A DNA stretch of 64,000 bases from NCBI GenBank assembly GCA_015295835.1, contig DVEG01000009.1, forward strand, positions 1 through 64,000, in the 5' to 3' direction. Of the stretch, positions 44,713 through 54,721 are shown piece by piece. Position numbers and translations under genes: made by a program. Position 1 is the stretch's first letter, and the number at the start of each line of letters is the position of its first letter. The notes beneath the pieces are model-generated. The model was not told the DNA's origin. It was given only the letters and a program-made list of their open reading frames with translations, and did no database searches. Source of the stretch: Oscillatoriaceae cyanobacterium M7585_C2015_266 (GTDB lineage: Bacteria; Cyanobacteriota; Cyanobacteriia; Cyanobacteriales; Oscillatoriaceae).

Positions 44713-44934
44713 CTCTCCTACTTTCAAATATCCTTATACATTGTTGTTTTATATAAATTCATTATTTTTCATTTTATTCAGAGTCAGCAAATCTAAAAAA
44801 ATCAGATTTATTAATTTCTATACCTGCTGGCTTACCTGCTACTAACTTTTCCGCTCCGGGGCATAATTTCTCTTGAAAACTGGCAGTTTTGGAAAAAATC
44901 CTTTGCATCCTGCCAGTGCCTTTTCTTTATTCTT

Positions 44935-46683
44935 CTATACGGGTTTGTGTAATATCGGCTCTATTTCTTTTCGGAACGCTTGCCATGCAGCTACCGCTGT
45001 TGGCTCTGAAGGAACCCCTTTACGCATGAAAATTACTCCATCTTTGAACCCGATTATCCCATACTCCCCACTGGCGCTCTTTTGTTCGATTACTGGTACC
45101 ATCTGCTGTAGTTTCTGACGATCATTTTTAAAGGCTGCTTGATACTGCACCAGTTGCCAGAGATCAGAAATTACGTATTCCACATTTATCACTTCTCGAG
45201 CATCGTTGCGCACTTGTAAGGCTGGAAAGCGTACAATCTCCCGGCGGCTCGATAGATGGGGCACTATGTAGGTACTCGCTGAGACGCTGGCATCTGCTGG
45301 GATTTGAGCAAGAAATGAGCGAATGTAACCTACGTGTTCCCACTGTCGGGGCAATGAGACGAATACCCAGGGCTGAATCGAATCGGGAATTAGGAAATAA
45401 AAGGTTCTATTTGGATTAGATGTGAAGGAAAAAAATATGGAAAGACTCATGCATATTGCCCAAAAACGCCGCACAGAGATTTGCAATAGTTTCGGATGAG
45501 CCGCTAAAAAACGACGGCTTGCTTCAACTATGTCAGCGGCTGGTACAAACCTCAACCGGGTTTTTGCTTCTGTGAGAAAATTATCTAATACCTGTCGCAG
45601 GGTGAGGCGGAATACTTGCGAGTGTCGATGCCACCAAATTATTGCTCCGTAGAATAGTCCGGGAACTACAGCGATCGCATAGCGAATGTTGATCGCTAGG
45701 GCAGAGGTTCCTTGCTGGGCAAAAATTTGTAACAGGGGAAATCCAGCGATCGTCCACGCAGTCGGGGAAATGGCAGGTACTAAAGCTAATGGTAACCACT
45801 GACCTAATAAATACATTAGCTTGCGCGGTAGCGGTGTGGCTAATTCGATGACTAACCGCCAAGGATGACTGATAAATGCCCAGAGAATGTCTAAAGTTGT
45901 GGCGCGCTCGCTATCTACATATTTGCCAAACCGCTCGATCATAAACCGCCGGGAAATGTCCTGGGAAAACAAGGGCATGATTAAATTGGTTATAACTAGC
46001 ATGTAAGCAAAGCTTAAGATACATAACGCTAAGCCAGCCCTTGGATACCTCTTGCTTATAATCATGTATAATCCAATCCCGAAAAGGGAAACTCCTCCAT
46101 CTGCTCTCACCCCTAAAACACAAATGGCCATTATCCAAAACAGCCACCACCAACGCTTTTCCATCGCTAGTAGCAGCGTGAAGATAAATAGGGGAAGCTG
46201 ACAATTATCGTGAAAATTGGATAAAGTCGGGCCAATTACTGCATTGGCTGCGTAATAGCTTAGGGCGAGCGCAGCAGCAATTGGCGGTTGTAGATACTGT
46301 CTGGCTAATATATACAGCACTAGCCCGGCACTGGTAATCAAAGTTACCATCAGCACGGTTAGGGTTGCCGGTGATGGAAATAAAGCATAAATTGGCAACC
46401 ACAGCAATAAGCTTGGGGTAAAATGCTGCCCTAGTCGGTGATAGTAAACCTCCGGTACTTGGCCATCGTGGACTACGTTTGTAGATAGGGTGGATGACAA
46501 GGAACTTTGGAAAAAGCGACCGTGAATTCCGTTCCAAAAAACTTGATTGAAAATGCCTTGATCAAAGGAAGCGTAAAAACTGTAGTAGCGGTGCAGGGAA
46601 AAGATTAATCCCAGTACAAAAAAGGCGATCGCTGCACTAATAACAGTTCTAAGCCACGGATTTTTCTGTAAGTAAACAATCAT
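44935..46683 (-). CDS. DUF2079 polytopic membrane protein
   Basis: About 582 residues from the ATG at 46683 (AGGAAGG upstream; GTG at 46695 also possible). Multiple transmembrane helices, with the family's conserved segments YYSFYASFDQGIFNQVFWNGIHG at the N-terminus and YHRLGQHFTPSLLLWLPIYALFPSPATL. The C-terminal domain is soluble. The topology recalls GT-C glycosyltransferases, but activity is not demonstrated for the family. It lies upstream of the GT4 gene on the same strand. Confidence 0.8.
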   Translation of the reverse strand: MIVYLQKNPWLRTVISAAIAFFVLGLIFSLHRYYSFYASFDQGIFNQVFWNGIHGRFFQSSLSSTLSTNVVHDGQVPEVYYHRLGQHFTPSLLLWLPIYALFPSPATLTVLMVTLITSAGLVLYILARQYLQPPIAAALALSYYAANAVIGPTLSNFHDNCQLPLFIFTLLLAMEKRWWWLFWIMAICVLGVRADGGVSLFGIGLYMIISKRYPRAGLALCILSFAYMLVITNLIMPLFSQDISRRFMIERFGKYVDSERATTLDILWAFISHPWRLVIELATPLPRKLMYLLGQWLPLALVPAISPTAWTIAGFPLLQIFAQQGTSALAINIRYAIAVVPGLFYGAIIWWHRHSQVFRLTLRQVLDNFLTEAKTRLRFVPAADIVEASRRFLAAHPKLLQISVRRFWAICMSLSIFFSFTSNPNRTFYFLIPDSIQPWVFVSLPRQWEHVGYIRSFLAQIPADASVSASTYIVPHLSSRREIVRFPALQVRNDAREVINVEYVISDLWQLVQYQAAFKNDRQKLQQMVPVIEQKSASGEYGIIGFKDGVIFMRKGVPSEPTAVAAWQAFRKEIEPILHKPV

Positions 46684-46695
46684 TTCCTTCCTCAC

Positions 46696-47004
46696 TTTAA
46701 CTTTATTTTATTATTAATATCACTTTTTAATTCACTTATTCAACATTCATTGGTGAGCAGCGAAAATGAAAATCTCTCTTCCCAAGCAGTGTCTAACTTT
46801 TCCCCAAAATAATTTACTGACTTAGCCAATGCCCTTTGCCTTTTGAGATAACGGTTTCATTTTCCCATACCTTCCTCTTACTCGTACTCTGTTCACTTTT
46901 TAAGCACGAGCGCGCAAAAGTCACTCCTCCACTAGGTGACTAAATGACAAAAACAGGATAAGTTATAAATAATAAAGAAAAAACTAAGACTGTTCTTCCC
47001 GGCA
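46696..47004. other. Intergenic region between the DUF2079 gene and sasA
   Basis: A divergent promoter region, AT-rich and without an ORF. A 6-base inverted repeat AGTCAC/GTGACT (46919-46941) lies about 60 bases before the longest possible sasA start. No canonical promoter pair was recognised. Confidence 0.4.
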
Positions 47005-47070
47005 ATGGTGGATTCGCTATTGCCGCGAAAAATACCTCGCTTATATGTATCTCCTGAACCAAGGGGGTCA

Positions 47071-48222
47071 ATGTTAGCATCGCCAAAAAAACTCACCAGT
47101 GCCGAAGTGCCGCTGCAATTGTTACTGTTTATAGACAAGCGACCGAGTTCTCTAGAACAGAGCCGACAAATTCAACGTTACCTGCAACAGACCAAAGCTA
47201 AACATGCTTTCGCTCTCCAGGTGATCGAAGTCGGAGAACAACCTTATCTGGCAGAACATTTTAAAATCGTCGCTACCCCTGCTTTAATCAAGATCTATCC
47301 CGAACCCAGGCAGATAATTGCCGGCAGTAACTTACTCGCTCAGCTTAAAAATTGCTGGGCGCGCTGGCAGCACTCGGCAGCTGCATCTCAAGTTTCAGAA
47401 ACAACTTCTACTGGCAACTGCATCAATTCGATCACTTACTCGGCAGAACTGATGCGTCTCTCGGATGAGATTTTTCGCTTAAAGCAGGAAAAAGAAGAAT
47501 TACAAGAGCGGTTACGCTTTAAAGATCGATTGATAGCAATGTTGGCCCACGAACTGCGCAATCCGCTTACGGCAGCTTCGATAGCTTTGGAAACCTTGGA
47601 GTCACATTATCACCCAGAAAAAGGGGGGACTTTTTCCCTGACACCAGCACTTACGGCTCAGCTGATTAAACACGCCCGCACTCAGACTCGTATTATCGAT
47701 AAGATGATCTCTGATTTGCTGCAAGCTGATCAAGCAACCAGTGCCAAATTGTGCATTCAACCCCAATCTCTGGATCTGGGTGCCCTTTGTCAAGAGGTTT
47801 GCGCTCAATTTCGCGCTCGCTTGCAAGCTAAATCCCAAGAATTAAAAACCGATATCCCCCCAGACTTACCTTATGTTTATGCCGATCCAGAGCGGGTGCG
47901 CCAAGTTCTAGTTAATCTCTTAGACAATGCCATTAAATATACCCCAGAAGGTGGTAAAATTACCCTCTCTGCCCTTCACCGCACTACTCAAAAAGTTCAG
48001 GTTAGTATTTGCGATAATGGTCCCGGTATTCCGCCAGAAAGTCAAAAGCATATCTTTGAAGAACATTTCCGTTTACCGCGAGACGAAATGAAAGAGGGTT
48101 ATGGTATCGGATTGTCATTGTGCCAGCGTATTATCCGCGCTCACTACGGACAAATTTGGGTAGACTCAACACCCAATCAAGGCAGTAGCTTTCACTTTAC
48201 TCTACCCGTTTATCGATTTTAG
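47071..48222 (+). CDS. sasA: Adaptive-response sensory histidine kinase SasA
   Basis: The KaiC-interacting kinase that passes circadian timing to the response regulator RpaA. The start at 47071 has AGGGGG at the right distance; an in-frame ATG at 47005 would add 22 unrelated residues. Residues 1-95 are a thioredoxin-like KaiB-homologous domain ([47 protein letters not shown]). The kinase core follows with [21 protein letters not shown] (phospho-acceptor His), [23 protein letters not shown] and [18 protein letters not shown]. kaiABC are not in the window. Confidence 0.9.
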   Translation: MLASPKKLTSAEVPLQLLLFIDKRPSSLEQSRQIQRYLQQTKAKHAFALQVIEVGEQPYLAEHFKIVATPALIKIYPEPRQIIAGSNLLAQLKNCWARWQHSAAASQVSETTSTGNCINSITYSAELMRLSDEIFRLKQEKEELQERLRFKDRLIAMLAHELRNPLTAASIALETLESHYHPEKGGTFSLTPALTAQLIKHARTQTRIIDKMISDLLQADQATSAKLCIQPQSLDLGALCQEVCAQFRARLQAKSQELKTDIPPDLPYVYADPERVRQVLVNLLDNAIKYTPEGGKITLSALHRTTQKVQVSICDNGPGIPPESQKHIFEEHFRLPRDEMKEGYGIGLSLCQRIIRAHYGQIWVDSTPNQGSSFHFTLPVYRF

Positions 48223-48245
48223 AAGTTTTTTCATAAAATAAACTC

Positions 48246-49115
48246 TCACTGCGGCGGATGGGGCGGATTAACGGCGTCAAATAGTGCCGAATAATCACTG
48301 TCAGTTAAACCTCTAGAAACAGCTATTTCTAGAATCTGGCGGATGCCCTCGAGACTGCTGACATTTAAGCCCATTGAGCGGGCTTCAGCTAGAAATAACT
48401 TAGTATCTTTGAGCAAATGTTTAGTGGGAAAATTGGGATTGCTATAATCCCGTTGGAGCATCCGCTGCAATTTTTTATCAAATGTCGGCGCATATAAAGC
48501 GCTATGTCTTAAAATTTGCATGAAATCTTCTACTTTGACTCCCTGCTGCTGCACAAAACCTAAAGAAAGGGCAAAAGCAGTTGTTAAAGAAGCAATTAAT
48601 TGATTGAGAGCTAATTTGGCGGCAGCGGCAGTGCCAACAGGACCAATTAATTTAGGATCTGGGCCAAAATTTTGTAGTAAGAAACGCCAGCGATCGCATT
48701 GTTCTGGCGTACCGCCTACCATAACAATTAGATTACCAGATTTTGCCTCTGGTATGCTGCCAAGAACCGGGGCTTCTAAATACTCCCCTCCAAAAGAGAA
48801 AACTTGTTCGCCAAGGTGGCGACTTTCTGTTGGAGCGATCGTTCCCATTTGAATTATAGTTTTCCCCTGGAGATGGCAACGACTGCTTTCTGACAACAAC
48901 ACTGAAGCGATAGCATCAGCATCTGTCAGCATTAGAATCACACAGTCACTTACTTGCAGCACTTCTGCTGGGGAAGAAGCAATCATCGCCGCTCCCCGCA
49001 GCCCCCGCAATTTTTCAGTTGTGCGATTGTACACTACCACCGCTAGCTCAGCCTCTATCAATCTTTGTGCCATCGGCAACCCCATCAAACCGGTGCCAAT
49101 AAATCCCACCTTCAC
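48246..49115 (-). CDS. NAD(P)-dependent beta-hydroxyacid dehydrogenase
   Basis: 289 residues of the 3-hydroxyisobutyrate/6-phosphogluconate dehydrogenase superfamily. N-terminal cofactor site MKVGFIGTGLMGLPMAQRL. The second motif EAPVLGSIPEAKSGNLIVMVGG is the substrate loop. The catalytic Lys is in GTAAAAKLALNQLIAS, and DTKLFLAEARS is near the C-terminus. Likely substrates are 3-hydroxyisobutyrate, tartronate semialdehyde or succinic semialdehyde/glyoxylate; these cannot be told apart by eye. It converges with sasA with a 23-base spacer. Confidence 0.82.
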   Translation of the reverse strand: MKVGFIGTGLMGLPMAQRLIEAELAVVVYNRTTEKLRGLRGAAMIASSPAEVLQVSDCVILMLTDADAIASVLLSESSRCHLQGKTIIQMGTIAPTESRHLGEQVFSFGGEYLEAPVLGSIPEAKSGNLIVMVGGTPEQCDRWRFLLQNFGPDPKLIGPVGTAAAAKLALNQLIASLTTAFALSLGFVQQQGVKVEDFMQILRHSALYAPTFDKKLQRMLQRDYSNPNFPTKHLLKDTKLFLAEARSMGLNVSSLEGIRQILEIAVSRGLTDSDYSALFDAVNPPHPPQ

Positions 49116-49159
49116 CCTTAACTTCTCCCTATTTTTCCTGCTACTGCCACCAATTCATC

Positions 49160-49741
49160 CTAACCATAATAAGGCGGCTCGTTGCCAGGGCGCCACTTTA
49201 TATTACAGCCAACACTAGGCTTTTGTTCTGGGGAAATCGGTTTCCCTGCCAGCAATGCATCCATTGCCGAACGCAAATCTGCACCCGTAACTGGCTTATT
49301 ATTTCCTGGGCGGCTGTCATCCAATTGCCCTCGATATACTAACTCCCTGTTAGCATCAAATAAGAAAAAATCCGGGGTGCAAGCAGCCTTATACTCCTTA
49401 GCGGTTTCCTGAGATTCGTCATAACAGACTGGAAAATTAAATTCCATTTCCAGTGCCATTTCTTTTAACTTTTCAGGAGCATCTTCTGGGTGAGTATTAA
49501 TATCGTTGGCACTAATTGCTACTATGCCAATCTCTTTGTCAGCATAATCTTTGCCAATCTTCGCCAGTTCTCCCTTTACGTGCTGGACAAAAGGACAATG
49601 TCGGCATATAAACATTACCAACAGCCCTTTCTTACCTGCAAATGTTTCCAGAGAAATAGTTTTGCCAGAAACCACGTCTGGTAGTAGGAAGGAAGGTGCT
49701 TTTGTTCCCAGTTCTAGCATAGTTGAATTAGTTAATACCAT
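49160..49741 (-). CDS. Thioredoxin-fold (AhpC/TSA-like) protein
   Basis: About 193 residues; Met at 49717 (MLELGTKAPSF) may be the true start. Peroxiredoxin-like N-terminus (LGTKAPSFLLPDVVSGKTISL), active site in FICRHCPFVQHVKGEL, where the CxxC is CRHC, then a conserved TPDFFLFDANRELVYRGQLDD and RSAMDALLAGKP. This subgroup is widespread in cyanobacteria as a thioredoxin family protein. The CxxC suits a disulfide reductase more than a peroxidase. The C-terminal VGCNIKW Cys is also conserved-looking. Confidence 0.82.
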   Translation of the reverse strand: MVLTNSTMLELGTKAPSFLLPDVVSGKTISLETFAGKKGLLVMFICRHCPFVQHVKGELAKIGKDYADKEIGIVAISANDINTHPEDAPEKLKEMALEMEFNFPVCYDESQETAKEYKAACTPDFFLFDANRELVYRGQLDDSRPGNNKPVTGADLRSAMDALLAGKPISPEQKPSVGCNIKWRPGNEPPYYG

Positions 49742-50143
49742 TGCGGCTGCTCCTTTTTTTGCAAAAGCCTTTTAAAACCTGCCCTCTCGGTATGACAGCA
49801 ACGGCTCATAGGCAGAAAATTAATGTCAGAGATTCTAAAGAAATTATTAATTTTTTCTGCTCTCACACCTAACCCTCTTAACATTTTAAGTCCAAATACG
49901 GTTCCCCTGAAAGGAACCACAGAGGGCACGGAGGGCACGGAGGGCACGGAGGATGAACCACAGAGGGCACGGAGGGCACGGAGATTTTACTGAGATTTAT
50001 TAAGGTTTTTTATACATTTTTTACATAAACTGTTTTGTCTTAAACTTTAATATAACTTCAGGGAAAATTCGGTATCATTCAACGGCTAATCTGGCATACG
50101 ATCCCAATAGAAAAATAAAGGAATTTAAAAGTGCAGGCTTAAG
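49742..50143. other. Intergenic region with short tandem repeats
   Basis: It holds the GAGGGCACGG array (49915-49984, listed separately) and AT-rich upstream sequence for the pentapeptide gene. No ORF was recognised. Confidence 0.5.
49915..49984. repeat. Tandem GAGGGCACGG repeat array
   Basis: AACCACAGAGGGCACGGAG... occurs twice (from 49915 and from 49956). Each copy is followed by 10-base GAGGGCACGG units (three, then two). Related ACCACAGAGGACACAGAG-type arrays are common dispersed repeats in cyanobacterial intergenic regions. Confidence 0.9.
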
Positions 50144-51184
50144 ATGACTGCTGATCTAATATCCCGAACTAGACCCAGTTTTACCAGAAATGAGATCCTA
50201 CAGCGATATGCAGGAGGTAATAGGGATTTTACTCACGCTAACCTCACTAAAGTCGATCTCAGCGGTACGGAATTAAGTAGAGCTTATCTGAGTGGAGCTA
50301 TCTTAAGTAAAGCCGATTTGAGAGGGGCAAACCTCAGAGGGGCGAATTTGAGCGGCGCTTGCCTCAGTGGAGCTAACCTCAGTGGCGCAGATTTGAGTGG
50401 CGCAGATTTGAGTGGCGCACATCTGAATTGGGCAGAGCTGAGCAAAGCTAACCTGAGTGGGGCAATCCTGACAAAGGCAGATGTTAGTGGGGCAAATTTG
50501 AGGGATGCAAAATTAAAGGGCGCTCAGTTGAGTCAAACTTATCTAATCGGCACTAATCTCAGTAGAACTGACTTACGGCAAGCTAATCTCGCGCAAGCTA
50601 GTCTGAATAAGGCGGATTTGACTGAGGCAAATTTGAGTCAGGCAAACTTGACAGGAGCTAAATTCCGACAAACTAATCTGACTGGCGCTGATTTCACAGG
50701 GGCAAACCTCAGTGGAGCTATTCTTAATGGAGCAGTACTCAATGAAGCCCTTTTTAATAGAGCAATTCTCAAGCAGGCTGATTTGAAGGATGCTATGTTC
50801 GTTAGGGCAAATCTCAGTAGAGCAGATTTGAGTAATACGGATTTGCGCACTACCAGTCTGAAACAGGCTAACTTAAGTGGGGTAAACCTGAGCGGAGCTG
50901 ATTTGAGTGGGGTAGACTTGAGCGGAAAATTGCTCACTGGAGCTAACTTCAGCGGTGCTGATTTGAGTTTGACTAATCTCAGCGGCGCTTTTCTTATTCA
51001 AGCTAATTTGAGTCAAGCTAACTTGACGGGAGCTAATCTCACAGGAGCACATCTGATTGGTGCTAATTTGTCTAATGCAGATTTGAGTGGAGCGAATCTC
51101 TATAAGGCGAATGTGGAAAATACTGAGCGGCGCGGAGTTAAGCTGAAGGGGACTATATTGCCGAATGGTAAAATCCACGAGTGA
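50144..51184 (+). CDS. Pentapeptide-repeat protein
   Basis: 346 residues, nearly all pentapeptide repeats of the A(D/N)LSG type (about 60 units, e.g. ANLSGADLSGADLSGAHL), forming a right-handed quadrilateral beta-helix. The N-terminal 25 residues (NEILQRYAGGNRDFTHANL) are the usual cap. There is no membrane segment or signal peptide, so it is cytoplasmic. Functions of this large cyanobacterial family are mostly unknown. The C-terminal cap is short (KLKGTILPNGKIHE). Confidence 0.93.
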   Translation: MTADLISRTRPSFTRNEILQRYAGGNRDFTHANLTKVDLSGTELSRAYLSGAILSKADLRGANLRGANLSGACLSGANLSGADLSGADLSGAHLNWAELSKANLSGAILTKADVSGANLRDAKLKGAQLSQTYLIGTNLSRTDLRQANLAQASLNKADLTEANLSQANLTGAKFRQTNLTGADFTGANLSGAILNGAVLNEALFNRAILKQADLKDAMFVRANLSRADLSNTDLRTTSLKQANLSGVNLSGADLSGVDLSGKLLTGANFSGADLSLTNLSGAFLIQANLSQANLTGANLTGAHLIGANLSNADLSGANLYKANVENTERRGVKLKGTILPNGKIHE

Positions 51185-51430
51185 AGTTGAAAGTCAATAG
51201 TATTAGCGATCGCCTGTCTATATCTGTAAATATTCGTAAGTGTTTTCATGGATACGTAGATGACGTTAATAAATTCCCCCCCCAGGAAAGCGAGCGCGCT
51301 TAGGGTTCGCCCACCTGCCAAACTCAAAGCTGCTAAAATAGCAAAATTAGACGAAAACTTAGAATTGCTTACCAACTGGTAGCCTCATCCAAGCTACCAA
51401 CAGCTTTCATTAAATAAGGATAAATTATTC

Positions 51431-52252
51431 ATGGGGTATTCTATAATCGTCAATAGCAACAACTTTGAAGTAGAAGTTTTCCAGAAATCTTTTCAAAAAC
51501 CAGTACTTGTGGACTTTTTCGCCGTCTGGTGCGGACCATGTCAGCTCCTTAAACCTATACTAGAAAAACTAGCCTTAGAATATGACTTAATTCTTGCCAA
51601 AATTAATATCGACGAAAATCCCGACTTAGCTCACGATTATGGTGTCCAAGGAGTGCCCGATGTGCGACTCCTCTCTCAAGGCGAGACAATCGATAGATTT
51701 GTCGGCGTCTTACCCGAACCGCAATTACGGCAGTTTTTGGAACGTCACAATATCACTTCTGAGCTAGAGCAAATCTGGCAATCTATCTTAGCCGCTCAAG
51801 TTTCAGGAAACCAGCTAGAAGCCGAAGAAAAACTAAAAACCTTACTTCAAAAATATCCAGAAAACCTTTCTCTGACTCTGAAAGCATCTAAATTTCTTAT
51901 TGAAATAAACCGCCTCGATGAAGCTGAAAAAATATTAGATTCTATTAAAGAATACGAGAAAGAATATTTTTCTACCGCCCAAGCTCTCAAACAGTTAATC
52001 ACCCTCAAACGAGAATGCAATAACCCAGTTCTCGACAATGAACTAGACAAATTATTTTCCCGTGCCGCTTGCTTGACAGTCGAGGGAGACTATGAAAAAG
52101 CTCTAGAAGGATTTTTAGAAATCGTCCGCAAAGGTAGAAGTTATAAAAATGATGGCGCCAGAAAAGCTATGATTGCAATTTTTGAATTATTGGGCAGTGA
52201 GCACCCTTTAACTAAAGAATACAGAAAACAGCTAATGATGGCACTTTACTAA
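51431..52252 (+). CDS. Thioredoxin-TPR protein (CnoX/YbbN-like)
   Basis: 273 residues. N-terminal thioredoxin domain with the active site FFAVWCGPCQLLKPIL (CxxC intact) and the cis-Pro loop GVQGVPDVRLL. It is followed by TPR-like helices (NQLEAEEKLKTLLQKYPENLSLTLKASKFLIE, LDEAEKILDSI) and a C-terminal helical unit (DYEKALEGFLEIVRKGRSYKNDGARKAMIAIFELLGSEHPLTKEYRKQL). This layout is that of the chaperedoxin CnoX, which protects proteins from oxidation and hands them to GroEL/DnaK. The WCGPC site suggests reductase activity is retained. Confidence 0.85.
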   Translation: MGYSIIVNSNNFEVEVFQKSFQKPVLVDFFAVWCGPCQLLKPILEKLALEYDLILAKINIDENPDLAHDYGVQGVPDVRLLSQGETIDRFVGVLPEPQLRQFLERHNITSELEQIWQSILAAQVSGNQLEAEEKLKTLLQKYPENLSLTLKASKFLIEINRLDEAEKILDSIKEYEKEYFSTAQALKQLITLKRECNNPVLDNELDKLFSRAACLTVEGDYEKALEGFLEIVRKGRSYKNDGARKAMIAIFELLGSEHPLTKEYRKQLMMALY

Positions 52253-52292
52253 CTTTACTAAACTTTTAGTAACGCAGGTTCGGTAAAAAAAT

Positions 52293-52316
52293 AGAAGGGG
52301 CGTCAGCCCCTTTTCT
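52293..52316. terminator. Bidirectional terminator between convergent genes
   Basis: Stem AAGGGGC/GCCCCTT with loop GTCA and TTTT after it on the plus strand, and a TTTTTTT run beyond it on the minus strand. It lies between the thioredoxin-TPR gene and the SLH gene, which converge. Confidence 0.8.
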
Positions 52317-52369
52317 ACCTGTGAAATTTAAGAGAATTAATGTACGCGGTTTATAAAAATTACAATATA

Positions 52370-54721
52370 CTAGGCTCTGAAAATTCCTAAAGCATTGTGA
52401 ATGCGAGCTGCTGTTTCAGGTGCGCGATTCAAAAGTTGACCTCCTAAATATAAACTTGTAGAACTGCCTCCATCTAAATTTAGAGCGTCAGTTACTTCCA
52501 ATTGTTGCATCAGTTGGGCTGTTTCTACTAAAGTAGGTCCTCTACCGCCGATCCGATTGTGGATAGCGGCAAAAATTACTGCTCCTGTCGCCGTTATGCC
52601 TAAACAACTGCGAATTGCTGCCTGTTTGGCAAAGGCATCGCTAAACCCTTCGGCTGAAGGATTTAAAACAATTTTTTTTTCTTGAATCAATAGTGGCCCA
52701 GCTCCCAAAATATGCGGAAATTCGTTAAAATCAGGATCAGAGGTGCTGCTTTCTATTTTTAGCTGGGTGCCAGGATTGAAAGCCGCTGCGCTCGCTACAT
52801 TAGCACGGAAAACAAGCAAATACCCGTCGCGGGGAATTGGACAAACTGTTTTTCCGGCTGAAGCAATTGCCATCTGACTTATGACTTGATTATTAGAGAC
52901 AAAAATAACAATTTCACCATCGCTTAAAGGTGTGTAATTTTCTCCCCACTCCGGCGTATAATGGGCAATTCCCCGCTGCACTAATCCGGTGTTTAACAAG
53001 GCGATCGCATAGTGTTCTCCCGCTTCAGTAATTATAGTTTCTTGTAGTGTTAGACGACCAATTTTCACTGCCCCTGTATCATTCCATGCTACCGCTGCTC
53101 GATTGAGAATTGGTCCCGAAAGCCACTTTCCATCTCGGCGAATTGCCCCTAAAGGTAACAAATTGGTACGATTGAAAAAACCACCGTTGATAGCGGCAAT
53201 CACTTGCCAGTTTGCAGCCATTTGTAAAAGAGAAGCAGTGCCTACCATTTGGGTGCGATCGCTGTGAATCACCCGCCATATTAATTGAGGAGATTCAGGA
53301 TTTAGTATTAGAGAAAAAACAGGAAAGCGATCGCTTCCCAGTTGGAGATATTGCTGCTGCCATATCAAGCCACGAATCCAGATAATTTTTCGCTTGACTA
53401 GCGCATCAGGGCGCAATTCAATAATAACCCGATAAGGAGCTGTTAAAGTATAAACTCGCAGCTCTAGCCCTTCGGTGAGATTGCCCCGAATCATGGTCTG
53501 ATTATTACTACTTTCTCCCGTGGGTGGAACGGGTTTTTCTTGACTGCCGCCAGTTTCTCCTTCATTTCTATCTCCCGTCTTAACAGAGGTTGAATGAGTG
53601 GGATTTGGTGGCGAATATTTTAGGGATTTCAAGCTTTCTATAATTTCTGGCGCTGCTGTTGCTTCAAGGGTAACTATCCAAGTATAATTTTGCTGGCGGA
53701 TTTCTAGGGGAGCTGGTTGGTTGAGATTAATTGTCAGACGATAACCAGAAGATTGTTCTTCAAATGTAAGAGTTTCTATGGTAGCCAAGGAAGTGAAAAT
53801 ATGCAGGATTTTGCCGTCAGCACGCACCTGCCAATTTTGAGATTTTAGCAAAGCTGTAATATCTAAATAGCGGCATGTACCAACTTGTAAGACAGGGAGA
53901 ATTAAAGGGTTATTAGCGGGGGAAAACCACGCTGCAGGCTGTCGGGTTGCGTCGTCTGAATTTAAGAGTTCTATACCTATTAGAGATGCGCTCGCAGCGT
54001 CACTAATTCCGGTTCGCTCTGAGGTGGCAAAACTCCACTGACTCCACGGGCAAATTTTGGTTCGCCCATTGAAAGCAACGTGAGTACCTTCTCGTATGAA
54101 TTTAGGAGTAGGGAGGGAAACAATATAATCTGAATCAATTGCCGGAGCTTGCCCAATAGATACTAACGCCTGATAAATTAAGGCTGCTACTTCCCCACGG
54201 GTTATTTCTCGGTTGGGATTGAGGAGTTTGATATCGGGAACACAGACTACGATTCCTGCAAAAGTTGCTGTAGCGATCGCTTCTATAGCATAACTGGGAA
54301 TTTGCTTAGCATCGCGATAAAAATCCGAAAGAAAAATAGTTGTGGAATCGGTAGCAAATAGTGAGGCAAGTCTTAAACCAGCAACAAGGGAAACCAGGGC
54401 TTGTACACGAGTAATATTGTTTTGAGGAAGAAAAAGGCGATTGGGAAAGCCTGATAAAAAGCCAGTTTCAAAGGCATTTTGAATAGCAGCAGACGCCCAG
54501 AAAGTAGCAGGAACGTCGAGAAAGGGAACGTACTGTCTTCTTGGCGGAAGAGGAAAGGCTTTTTGCAGAATAGCAGCAAATTCAGCCCGCGTCAGACGGC
54601 GAGCGGGTTGAAAAGTACCGTCTCTAAATCCGCTGACTATACCGCGCTCGCGCAAACCAGAAATAAAAGGGCTTGCCCAGTGATTTTGAGTATCGGAAAA
54701 ACTCGGCAAGGATTTGAGCAT
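52370..54721 (-). CDS. SLH-domain phosphodiester glycosidase-like protein
   Basis: 783 residues. Three SLH units (about 8-190; FSDTQNHWASPFISGLRERGIVSGFRDGTFQPARRLTRAEFAAILQ is shown here only by its ends, WASPFI and TRAEFAAIL). Then come a middle beta-rich region resembling an AMIN-type wall-binding domain, and a C-terminal NAGPA/phosphodiester glycosidase domain (AAINGGFFNRTNLLPLGAIRRDGK, ALNLDGGSSTSLYLGG). Expected location: outside the cytoplasm, attached to cell-wall polymers. No start codon gives a signal peptide; an in-frame stop lies 16 codons upstream of the only ATG. Confidence 0.82.
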   Translation of the reverse strand: MLKSLPSFSDTQNHWASPFISGLRERGIVSGFRDGTFQPARRLTRAEFAAILQKAFPLPPRRQYVPFLDVPATFWASAAIQNAFETGFLSGFPNRLFLPQNNITRVQALVSLVAGLRLASLFATDSTTIFLSDFYRDAKQIPSYAIEAIATATFAGIVVCVPDIKLLNPNREITRGEVAALIYQALVSIGQAPAIDSDYIVSLPTPKFIREGTHVAFNGRTKICPWSQWSFATSERTGISDAASASLIGIELLNSDDATRQPAAWFSPANNPLILPVLQVGTCRYLDITALLKSQNWQVRADGKILHIFTSLATIETLTFEEQSSGYRLTINLNQPAPLEIRQQNYTWIVTLEATAAPEIIESLKSLKYSPPNPTHSTSVKTGDRNEGETGGSQEKPVPPTGESSNNQTMIRGNLTEGLELRVYTLTAPYRVIIELRPDALVKRKIIWIRGLIWQQQYLQLGSDRFPVFSLILNPESPQLIWRVIHSDRTQMVGTASLLQMAANWQVIAAINGGFFNRTNLLPLGAIRRDGKWLSGPILNRAAVAWNDTGAVKIGRLTLQETIITEAGEHYAIALLNTGLVQRGIAHYTPEWGENYTPLSDGEIVIFVSNNQVISQMAIASAGKTVCPIPRDGYLLVFRANVASAAAFNPGTQLKIESSTSDPDFNEFPHILGAGPLLIQEKKIVLNPSAEGFSDAFAKQAAIRSCLGITATGAVIFAAIHNRIGGRGPTLVETAQLMQQLEVTDALNLDGGSSTSLYLGGQLLNRAPETAARIHNALGIFRA

